Assembly (NCBI GenBank): GCA_964618785.1
Contig: CAZUCY010000053.1
Coordinates: forward strand, 1 to 22,517
DNA from: FEN-1297 sp964618785
GTDB taxonomy: Bacteria > Bacteroidota > Ignavibacteria > Ignavibacteriales > Ignavibacteriaceae
DNA length: 22,517 bases
Direction of reading: 5' to 3'
Shown one piece after another: positions 5,924 through 12,744 of the stretch. A program made the translations under genes and the position numbers. How positions within the stretch are numbered: position 1 is the stretch's first letter; every line of letters begins with the position of its first letter. The notes under the pieces were generated by a model. That model had not been told where the DNA came from, made no database searches, and saw only the letters and a program-made list of their open reading frames with translations.

Positions 5924-6725
5924 TGTTTATTCAAGTATAACCGAACAGATAATGCAAAAGCTTCAGGAGGGGACAGTGCCATGGGCCAGATCATGGGTTA
6001 TAGGTCTGCCACAGAATTTTATAAGTAAGCGATTGTATTCCGGCTTAAACTTCTTAAGCTTATGTGTTAATAACTATCCATCACCCTATTATGTAACCTA
6101 TTTGCAATGTAAGGAAAAGGGAGGCAACATTATTAAAGCTTCAAAAGGAAGCCTGATAGTGTTTTGGAAAATAATACATAATCCGGATAACAAGTCTGAA
6201 CCTGAAAAGTATCCGGCGCAAGTACCATTGGTCAGGTACAATTATGTCTTTAACCTTACCCAGACAAGTCTTTATAAACCCGGGATGGGAGGTATGAAGC
6301 TAAAGAGTTGTGAAGAAATATTGGATGTTATGAATGATAAGCCTGTAATTCGTCATAATAGTTTAAGGTGTTGTTATTATCCGGTAGAAGATTATATAAG
6401 TTTGCCAGTGCCGGCAGATTTTAATACTATTGATGAGTATTATTCAAGCTTGTTTCACGAATTGGTACACTGGACTGGAAATGTAAAACGACTTGCGAGA
6501 ACTTGTAATATCGCGGATCCGGTAGAGAAGGCGGGTGAAGAAATTACAGCCGAACTTGCCAGTGCCTTCTTGTGCGGCCTATGCGGCATAAGTTCAGGGG
6601 TAATAGATAATCAAGCAAGTTATATTGATGACTGGTTATCAAGCGTCAGGGATGAACCAATGTTGTTTGTTAAAGCCGCTGCAGCGGCAAACAAAGCAGT
6701 CCATTATATCTTGAATACTCTCTAA
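5910..6725 (+). CDS. ArdC-like antirestriction protein (ssDNA-binding domain plus zinc metallopeptidase)
   Basis: A 271-residue protein. Residues 5-110 match the ArdC/TraC N-terminal domain: QEGTVPWARSW, then N.....YSGLNFLSL, TYLQCKEKGGNI and KGSLIVFWK. The C-terminal part has a gluzincin-type zinc site, FHELVHWTG, with HELVH at residues 183-187, followed by GEEITAELASAFLCG, the usual family continuation. ArdC proteins bind single-stranded DNA and help incoming plasmids escape host restriction. The start is backed by AAGGAG eight bases upstream. It is the last gene of the 5560 operon. Other family members are primase fusions, but no primase domain is present here. The short length is within the family range. 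Confidence 0.88.
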   Translation: MNINDVYSSITEQIMQKLQEGTVPWARSWVIGLPQNFISKRLYSGLNFLSLCVNNYPSPYYVTYLQCKEKGGNIIKASKGSLIVFWKIIHNPDNKSEPEKYPAQVPLVRYNYVFNLTQTSLYKPGMGGMKLKSCEEILDVMNDKPVIRHNSLRCCYYPVEDYISLPVPADFNTIDEYYSSLFHELVHWTGNVKRLARTCNIADPVEKAGEEITAELASAFLCGLCGISSGVIDNQASYIDDWLSSVRDEPMLFVKAAAAANKAVHYILNTL

Positions 6726-6739
6726 AAGCCCACCTATAA

Positions 6740-6751
6740 TTCCGCGCGGAA
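6740..6751. repeat. 12-base perfect palindrome after the ArdC-like gene
   Basis: TTCCGCGCGGAA is a perfect palindrome 15 bases after the stop codon, and ATAA/TTAT flanks can extend pairing across a small internal loop. It may be part of a terminator or a protein-binding site. Its GC core stands out in AT-rich DNA. No T tract follows. Confidence 0.4.
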
Positions 6752-6850
6752 GAATTATTCCTTACAAATATCCGGCATCAGGTAGATTAAAACTATTATC
6801 TTTACAGGTTAAAATTCAAGTAATATTATATTGGAGTCACAATAACATAT

Positions 6851-8677
6851 ATGGCAGCCAGTCAAAAAGCAGAATTATTAAACGAATTTATTGATTTAGA
6901 TTTGGATAATTCATTTCCCTTGAAACCGAGAAAGTTTCCGGTAGAAGGAAAGGACATTGATCTTAAAGTTAAGATGTTGTCTAATTATATAAAGGAAGAA
7001 CAACTATTTACTCCTTTCAAAAAAGAGCCTGAATTAGATGATATTGCTTTAACGAATATCTTAACAAATTTACTTATCGCTGATGAGAAAGGAAAATGGT
7101 TAGCTTACCACAGAGATATTAGCCAATATAGTATGTATCATAAAAAGTATGGGTTTGCCTATTATACCTATGAACGGTATATAAAAATTATCAATGCGCT
7201 GATCAGATCACGGTTCGTAGAAAATCATAATGGGTTTTTTGATAGAGAAACAAGGATAGGCAAAATCTCCAGAATGAAATTAACTGATAAGTTAAAAGCA
7301 GTGCTGAGCAGGAATCATATAGCCTTTGAAACAATGCAGATGGATTATTTCTGTGTTAATGAAATTGGTGAATTTCGTTATGTCGTTGATAATAGTTTGT
7401 TAAGGGTAACATCAAAGTTTCCTTTAGTATCGGTGATATTAAAAAGGAAAAAAAAGAAGCAACCTATCGATTACCGTTTGACTACAAGAGTTATTCAAAT
7501 GATTAAGCAAGTTGATAAATATAATAAATTCATTAGTAAGGCATTAGTAGTGTTACCGGTGGAGACGTCGGATTTAACGCTTAAAAATATAGACCCGGCT
7601 GTTTCAGTTCAAGTGGATGATTTAAGCAAGGTCGGGCAGAAGTACACTTTAATTCCCTCCCGGAGTAGTGAGAGGGATGTGGTGAGGTTCTTCAGGAACC
7701 TTCTAGCCTACAGCTCTGAGGCATCTGCATTTAATTATCCGGCAGATGTTCCCTTCTTGGAAGGAATGGTTCATGAGGAACATGTTTCTCCTTCCAGTCG
7801 TAAAGGTAATAGTAAGAAGAAATTTACGGCTGATCCTCAGAAACCATGGCAGCCAACCGTGGAAGTAAGCAATCTCCCAGCCACCAACAACACAACCATA
7901 CTACTATCTCATCAACCAATAATAAGTACCATCGCCACCATTACTCATAGGAATAGCACTACATCTATACGTAAGTTGTTAGCCTGTAAGCAATTACGTT
8001 GTAAATTGTATCGCGTGTTTAATAATAGCAGTTTTAGGCAAGGAGGAAGGTTTTGGGCTGCAGAGTACCAGCAGCTTAATTCGGAAAAGCGCAGTACCAT
8101 CTTAATTAACAGCAAACCGGTTATTGAAGCAGATTTTTCTTCCTTCCATACCAGAATGTTATATCACTTGGAAGGTATGGAGTGTGTGAATGACCCATAT
8201 GATCTTTTCGCCGGGGACAGATATCTACGTAAGGCTGTAAAGTCACTTATGAATAAAGCAATCAATGCACCTTATAAAACTAAAGCATTGTATGCTTTTA
8301 ATAACGATTTGTATAAAATAACAGAGGATGAACAAGAAAATAAAGATAACAGTTTAATTATTGAAGCCCTGAGAAGAAGGGAATTGTCAGCGCCGAAACT
8401 TTATGATATAATTTATAATGCTCATCCGGCAATCCAAAAATATATTGGTACGAGTTATGGCTTAACGTTAATGTGGTATGATTCCCAGATCGCTGCTAAA
8501 GTATTAACTTACTTTACTAATAAAGAAATTCCATGTTTATGCGTTCACGATTCCTTTATTCTTCCCAGGCAGTATGGTGATGAACTGGTTGGGGTTATGA
8601 AACAGTTTTATGTTGAGGTTATGAAAAAGTACTGTAAGGGTGAGTTTAAGTTTGAGGCAAAGGTTGAATTTAAGTAG
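6851..8677 (+). CDS. Family A polymerase-like protein with N-terminal winged-helix-like region (uncharacterised)
   Basis: A 608-residue protein. Residues about 60-165 look like a winged-helix-type region (AYHRDISQYSMYHKKYG). A basic, low-complexity linker covers about 300-375. The C-terminal third carries three motifs in family A order: motif A EADFSSFHTRMLYHLEG with D428, motif B RKAVKSLMNKAINA with R460 and K464, and motif C CVHDSFILP with H566 and D567. Catalytic Asp residues are both present. Motif C has S where DNA polymerase I has E, as in T7-type RNA polymerase. No 3'-5' exonuclease or 5' nuclease domain is seen. From memory, similar unnamed proteins (GRFW...Q...R and DFS.FH.RMLY) occur on plasmids and islands. 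It may prime or replicate the element. The polymerase assignment is by motif, not proven. Confidence 0.65.
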   Translation: MAASQKAELLNEFIDLDLDNSFPLKPRKFPVEGKDIDLKVKMLSNYIKEEQLFTPFKKEPELDDIALTNILTNLLIADEKGKWLAYHRDISQYSMYHKKYGFAYYTYERYIKIINALIRSRFVENHNGFFDRETRIGKISRMKLTDKLKAVLSRNHIAFETMQMDYFCVNEIGEFRYVVDNSLLRVTSKFPLVSVILKRKKKKQPIDYRLTTRVIQMIKQVDKYNKFISKALVVLPVETSDLTLKNIDPAVSVQVDDLSKVGQKYTLIPSRSSERDVVRFFRNLLAYSSEASAFNYPADVPFLEGMVHEEHVSPSSRKGNSKKKFTADPQKPWQPTVEVSNLPATNNTTILLSHQPIISTIATITHRNSTTSIRKLLACKQLRCKLYRVFNNSSFRQGGRFWAAEYQQLNSEKRSTILINSKPVIEADFSSFHTRMLYHLEGMECVNDPYDLFAGDRYLRKAVKSLMNKAINAPYKTKALYAFNNDLYKITEDEQENKDNSLIIEALRRRELSAPKLYDIIYNAHPAIQKYIGTSYGLTLMWYDSQIAAKVLTYFTNKEIPCLCVHDSFILPRQYGDELVGVMKQFYVEVMKKYCKGEFKFEAKVEFK

Positions 8678-8722
8678 CCGATTATAAGTTTAAATAAAGA
8701 AATTCCGGCTGCTTACAAGTTT

Positions 8723-9643
8723 TTAGTTTATACGATTTAATACACTTACTGATTTCAGTAGATCCATCCTACCAGGATGTACATAACCCATCGTAGTAGT
8801 GATGCAAGAGTGTCCTGCCAGCCTTTGTAAGGCCGGTAATGATACTTCAGTACTATTAGCGAGCATGGTTATATAGGTATGTCTTAAGGAATGGAAATGT
8901 ATCTTATTATTTAATTGTTTCCGTCTTACAGCGTTCTTAAATGTCCTTGACACATAATCTGCTGAATAAGGAAACTGCGTGTCTTTTCCGAATAATAAGT
9001 CCTCTGGTTTCTTATTGATGGTTCCATTTTTAAGTAAATTAATAATTTGATTACTTAAGGCGACTTCTCTTATCCGGCGAGATTTGGTATTCCAATTTTC
9101 ATCGCCGACGGTCAAGAAGCCTGCCCCCAGGTCAATATGTTTAAACTTCAGATTTAAAAGTTCGGATAATCTTAGCCCAGTGTAGTAAGCGGTTTTAAAC
9201 AGATCTTTTAAATGCTGATTATCAGTAGCATCTAATATGCTTTTCAATTCATCAACAGTTATTATCACCTGTTCTTTTTTCTGCCGTTTTGGTAATTTAA
9301 TTCTTCTCAGAGGATTCTCTGATATATAATTCCATTCCAGTGCGACATTCATTGCCGCTTTCAGCGTCCGTAAATATACAGGGGCGCCACCCGGGCATTG
9401 ATTATGAAGTTGCAGAAAAAACCTATCCCAATTACGATAATCAAGCCCATCCAGGGCAAGATTACGATCAAAGTATTTAAATATTTGATTGAATAATGTC
9501 GTTATAGATTTAGGATACTTACTTTTATACTTCTGAGAAGCATAATTTAAGTATTCTGCATAGAACATCAACAAGGTAATGCTTTTATCATTATTAAATT
9601 TGCATGTACCCTTTATATCAATTAGAGAGTTACTTCCGGGCAT
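8723..9643 (-). CDS. Tyrosine recombinase/integrase of the element
   Basis: A 306-residue phage-type integrase. The N-terminal SAM-like core-binding domain covers about residues 20-115. The catalytic domain shows R158 (YYTGLRLSELLNL), a beta-hairpin lysine near K187, H251 and R254 (HSLRHT), H278 (LAGHS) and the nucleophile Y287 (TTTMGYVHPG), so all catalytic positions are present and it is probably active. A stop lies shortly upstream in frame, so the protein cannot start much earlier than this ATG. The ribosome site is a weak GAGAGAG. It points away from the tRNA-Arg fragment 200 bases to its right, the usual arrangement for tRNA-targeting islands, and converges with the polymerase-like gene. 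Confidence 0.92.
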   Translation of the reverse strand: MPGSNSLIDIKGTCKFNNDKSITLLMFYAEYLNYASQKYKSKYPKSITTLFNQIFKYFDRNLALDGLDYRNWDRFFLQLHNQCPGGAPVYLRTLKAAMNVALEWNYISENPLRRIKLPKRQKKEQVIITVDELKSILDATDNQHLKDLFKTAYYTGLRLSELLNLKFKHIDLGAGFLTVGDENWNTKSRRIREVALSNQIINLLKNGTINKKPEDLLFGKDTQFPYSADYVSRTFKNAVRRKQLNNKIHFHSLRHTYITMLANSTEVSLPALQRLAGHSCITTTMGYVHPGRMDLLKSVSVLNRIN

Positions 9644-9708
9644 ACTCTCTCGATCTTAATCAACATACGTTGTCCTTTCTTGTTCACAACCGGAATTTCA
9701 AAGAACAT
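9622..9708 (-). other. 28-codon ORF overlapping the integrase start
   Basis: A minus-strand frame reads MFFEIPVVNKKGQR, then MLIKIERVCPEVTL, and ends at 9622 inside the integrase start region. No clear ribosome site precedes it. Its first 12 codons are repeated outside the element (10089-10123), where the frame reads MFFEIPVKSKKGHA and stops. Conservation of the peptide-like reading in two copies suggests a leader peptide or the stub of an older gene. Coding is uncertain. Confidence 0.3.
9674..9708. repeat. 35-base direct repeat, copy 1 (inside the element)
   Basis: Matches 10089-10123 at 32 of 35 positions, including an identical run beginning AACCGGAATTTCAAAG. The copies lie on opposite sides of the tRNA-Arg fragment, about 415 bases apart. 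This copy lies just upstream of the integrase. Confidence 0.8.
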
Positions 9709-9844
9709 AATTAAAATTAAGCATATAATCTTTACGATCATATTGCTATTAACTAATAATTCTGTTTACTTTGAAATGTAATTAACGATTTACTGAACGA
9801 TTGGTTCTAACGGCTTGAAATTAAACTGTAATCGCACTATACAG

Positions 9845-9891
9845 TCTGACTACGGATCAGAAGGTTTGGAGTTCGAGTCTCCACTGGTGCA
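9845..9891 (+). other. Attachment site: 3' half of tRNA-Arg(ACG)
   Basis: The segment folds as the 3' half of a tRNA. The anticodon stem TCTGA/TCAGA holds loop CTACGGA with anticodon ACG. A five-base variable region follows, then a perfect T-arm TGGAG-TTCGAGT-CTCCA, then acceptor strand CTGGTGC and A. The D-arm and the 5' acceptor strand (expected GCACCAG) are absent upstream, where the sequence is unrelated. This is what a tRNA-targeting integrase leaves at the far end of its element. All visible stems are intact, so the copy is recent or under selection as a recombination site. Confidence 0.88.
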
Positions 9892-10318
9892 CAAAAATAA
9901 ATTATTACAAGCATTTGTTACTGTGACTGTTTTCATTTCAATCACCTTAGTGCAAATGTGCGCAATAGCGTACATATCGTTTAATTAAAATTCTGATAAT
10001 GATTCTTAAACAATTCTCATTCATGTGGTTGATGATCGATTTAAGAATTGCTCCCAGATATCCTCTATCTTTCATATTCTATGCGTGACCTTTCTTGCTC
10101 TTAACCGGAATTTCAAAGAACATGCGCAAATTTAAAGAAATAATCGTTAAAAATTACTTAACTGCATATTGATATTTCTACTTTCCATTATTTACAGGAC
10201 AAAAGTTCAGATTTTCTGATTGTAATACTTTTGTAATACTTCTCTTCCGCAAAAGATTATAGTTGGAATTGCGGATCAATGATTTTATTTTCATAATTAA
10301 TAAAATCAGGAAGTACGA
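9892..10318. other. Gene-free flank between the attachment site and the acyl-CoA synthetase
   Basis: No ORF of family-like content is seen. The stretch contains the second copy of the 35-base repeat (10089-10123), and before the next gene an ordinary leader with AGGAAG as ribosome site. It may include remains of an earlier insertion beside the same tRNA. Confidence 0.55.
10089..10123. repeat. 35-base direct repeat, copy 2 (outside the element)
   Basis: Partner of 9674-9708, with three mismatches, all in one cluster near the left end. On the minus strand it reads MFFEIPVKSKKGHA followed by TAG, so it no longer leads into an integrase. It lies beyond the attachment site, on the chromosomal side. 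Confidence 0.8.
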
Positions 10319-12133
10319 ATGGCATTATTAAAAGCAACCAGGACTATACCCGAACTTTTTGAATTCCTTACAGAAGAATGGCACAGCGATAAAAGAGACA
10401 TCCTGCTGATGAAAAAAGTTGATGGAAAATTTTGCGGTATAACTTACCGGGAAGCCAAAGATGAAGTTGAAAACTTTGCATGCGGACTTTCAACTCTCGG
10501 TATCAAACCGGGTGATAAGATTGCTGTTATTTCCGAGAACCGCCCGGAATGGGTGTACACCGATATTGCTGCTTTAAGTTTGGGCGCCATTGATGTTCCG
10601 CTTTACCCTTCGCTTACTGCCGAGTCAGTAGAATTTATCTTGAACAACTCGGAATCCAAGGGAATAATTGTCTCAAATAAATTTCAGTTAAATAAAGTAA
10701 ATAAGATTAAAAATAAGTGCAGATATTTAAAATTCATCATAGTGATAAATGATAAAGATACAGGGAGCGACGGTAGAACAATTTTTTCTTTTAAAGAAGT
10801 TCAGGAAAGAGGAATAATATTTAAAACCGCCCGTCCTTATTTCTTGAAGGAAAGCAGGAGTAACATAAAAGAAAATGATTTATGTACAATCATTTATACT
10901 TCCGGCGTAACAGGCGAACCTAAAGGAGTAATGCTTTCACATAAAAATCTTTTATCCATTGTTAATTCAATATTGGAAACATACCCTATTGATGAAAACG
11001 ACACTTTTTTATCCTTCCTGCCGCTCTGCCATATATTTGAAAGAATGACATACTATTCTGCTTTAGCTTCAGGTGGAATGGTCTGCTATGCGGAAGGGAT
11101 AGAGACAATACCTCAGAACATGTTGGAAGTGCACCCGACAATTATTACGGCTGTTCCAAGATTGTTTGAAAGGATTTATTCAAAAATTTTAAAAAATATA
11201 AATTCTCAATCGGAGATTAAGCAAAAAATATTCTACAATGCAATTGAAATAGGCAAAGAATACTGCCGTGCTAAAAAAACAGGAAACATAACTTTTAGCT
11301 TATCAATTAAAAATAAGCTTGCAGATAGTCTTGTCTTTAAGAAAATACGCCGGCGCATGGGTGGAAAGTTAAGATTCTTTATTTCTGGCGGAGCCCTGCT
11401 TGCACGCAATCTTGCAGAGTTTTTTGAAGCGATAGGAATCTCTATTATTGAAGGCTATGGTTTAACGGAATCCTCCCCGATGATTTCAGCAAACAAACCG
11501 GATGATTATAAGTTTGGCACAGTAGGCAAACCCTTCCCCGGCGTCGAAGTGAAATTAGCGCCTGACGGTGAAATACTGGCAAGAGGCGCCAATATAATGC
11601 AGGGCTACTTTAAGAACAAGAAAGAGACGGAAGAAACATTAAAAGACGGCTGGCTGCATACCGGCGATATCGGCGTTTTTGATTCCGAAGGCTACTTAAT
11701 GATTACCGACAGGAAAAAACATCTATTTAAAACTTCCGCAGGCAAATACATTGCGCCTACACATATAGAAAATCTTTTTTTGGAAAGTAAATATATTGAC
11801 CAGTTTGTCCTTATTGGCGATAGAAGAATGTTCCTTAGCGCGTTAATCGTCCCCGATTTTGATGCAATCCAGGAATATGCAGACGTTAATAAAATCCCTT
11901 ATGACAAACCTGAAGAGCTTGTACAGGCAAAAGAGATTTACGAAATGATAGAAAAAGACATGTCGCAGGTACAGAAGTCGCTTGCCAATTACGAGAGAGT
12001 CCGCAAGTTTACGCTGCTTGATAAACCTTTCAGCATAGAGAATGGAGAAGTAACACCCAGCTTAAAAATCCGCCGTAAAGCAGTAGAAGAAAGATACGGC
12101 AGTTTGATTGAAGAGATGTACATGAGGAATTGA
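10319..12133 (+). CDS. Long-chain acyl-CoA synthetase (AMP-forming), FadD/FAA1-like
   Basis: A 604-residue adenylate-forming enzyme that activates fatty acids with ATP and CoA for beta-oxidation or lipid synthesis. Motifs in order: the P-loop IIYTSGVTGEPKGVMLSH (residues 191-208), LPLCHIFER, the A5 motif GYGLTESSP, the A7 motif GWLHTGDIG, and the A8 hinge ITDRKKHLFKTSAGKYIAP. Length and the KTSAGKYIAP form match the bacterial long-chain group. The P-loop has V197 where TSGTTG is typical, a mild departure. The start follows AGGAAG at a normal distance. No signal peptide. It stands alone between two tRNA remnants, so it is probably core chromosome. Substrate length cannot be read from sequence. 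Confidence 0.92.
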   Translation: MALLKATRTIPELFEFLTEEWHSDKRDILLMKKVDGKFCGITYREAKDEVENFACGLSTLGIKPGDKIAVISENRPEWVYTDIAALSLGAIDVPLYPSLTAESVEFILNNSESKGIIVSNKFQLNKVNKIKNKCRYLKFIIVINDKDTGSDGRTIFSFKEVQERGIIFKTARPYFLKESRSNIKENDLCTIIYTSGVTGEPKGVMLSHKNLLSIVNSILETYPIDENDTFLSFLPLCHIFERMTYYSALASGGMVCYAEGIETIPQNMLEVHPTIITAVPRLFERIYSKILKNINSQSEIKQKIFYNAIEIGKEYCRAKKTGNITFSLSIKNKLADSLVFKKIRRRMGGKLRFFISGGALLARNLAEFFEAIGISIIEGYGLTESSPMISANKPDDYKFGTVGKPFPGVEVKLAPDGEILARGANIMQGYFKNKKETEETLKDGWLHTGDIGVFDSEGYLMITDRKKHLFKTSAGKYIAPTHIENLFLESKYIDQFVLIGDRRMFLSALIVPDFDAIQEYADVNKIPYDKPEELVQAKEIYEMIEKDMSQVQKSLANYERVRKFTLLDKPFSIENGEVTPSLKIRRKAVEERYGSLIEEMYMRN

Positions 12134-12160
12134 TGTAACCCATACAGGCATTTTATCTAT

Positions 12161-12210
12161 TGCGGGCGATAGTGGATTCGAACCATTATCTCTTGTGTGT
12201 CAGGCAAACA
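12161..12210 (-). pseudogene. Decayed 3' half of tRNA-Val(GAC)
   Basis: Read on the minus strand, the segment has an anticodon loop CTGACAC (anticodon GAC) within an imperfect stem TTTGC/ACAAG. A T-arm AATGG-TTCGAAT-CCACT with one mismatch follows, then acceptor strand ATCGCCC and GCA. Single changes break one pair in the anticodon stem and one in the T-stem. No D-arm or 5' acceptor strand follows to the right. It is therefore a non-functional 3' fragment, most simply a relic of an old attachment site or of a tRNA gene broken by deletion. Confidence 0.65.
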
Positions 12211-12341
12211 TTTAATCCTGATAATAAATTTTAGTAACTGTAACATATTATAATTCAATAACTTACATAGTCAAGAAAATTTAAAAATTAAACTGAAGTA
12301 GTAACTGAAGTGGTTTTTCAATTTTTTATTATTAAATAGCA

Positions 12342-12366
12342 AAGCCGGAGCATTAAACTCCGGCTT
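12342..12366 (+). terminator. GC-rich hairpin, probable terminator
   Basis: AAGCCGGAG (12342-12350) pairs perfectly with CTCCGGCTT (12358-12366) over the loop CATTAAA. CTCCTTAT follows instead of a clean T run. It lies about 210 bases after the acyl-CoA synthetase stop and could end that transcript. Confidence 0.6.
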
Positions 12367-12744
12367 CTCCTTATCGTGACAAACATAAATGTTTAGCAAT
12401 CAGAGACCCTAATGGTTGAAATAATATACTGCTTTATTTTCGGTTTGTAGAATTATTTTAGATATGGTTTAAAAACGCGGTATTATAAAATCTATCCAAA
12501 ACAGATTAATATCCAATACTTTTATCAGTTTTATATTTATTTTGGACAGCAGTGATATTTCTTGACATTTAGTTATTAAATTTATTAATTTTAGTAAAAT
12601 TTATTCGTAACTTTCCGCCAGGGGAAAATTTGTAATAAGATTTTATTGATTAAGTCTGGGGGAAATACTCTATCAATAGTCAGAAACAATTCATATCCAT
12701 GGTGAAAGCATAATAGTTACTCAAATTGATAGGAAACTGAAAAA

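Larger units (their letters stand above)
1..9891. mobile_element. Right-hand part of an integrated element (genomic island) ending at a tRNA-Arg 3' half
   Basis: A tyrosine recombinase lies beside a 3' tRNA-Arg(ACG) fragment that lacks its 5' half, the usual signature of the distal attachment site of an element inserted in a tRNA gene. The tRNA reads on the + strand, so the intact gene and the other end should lie to the left, outside the window. Cargo is typical of accessory DNA: type III restriction subunit, DUF2971, HNH nuclease, ArdC-like antirestriction protein, a polymerase-like protein, small DNA-binding proteins and several decayed frames. No relaxase, coupling protein or conjugation gene is visible, so whether it is an integrative conjugative element, a mobilizable island or a satellite cannot be decided here. 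The left boundary is unseen. Confidence 0.72.
12134..12744. other. Intergenic stretch with tRNA relic and hairpin
   Basis: Apart from the tRNA-Val remnant at 12161 and the hairpin at 12342, I see only AT-rich sequence. A short tandem-like repeat of AACTGAAGTRGT lies near 12290-12312. A possible -35-like TTGACA is at 12562, without a good -10 partner at standard spacing. AGGAAA before 12745 serves as the ribosome site of the next gene. Confidence 0.45.

Noticed and set aside
12562..12590. Sigma-70 promoter starting at TTGACA
   Set aside because: No good -10 hexamer at 16-18 bases, and promoter rules in this lineage may differ.
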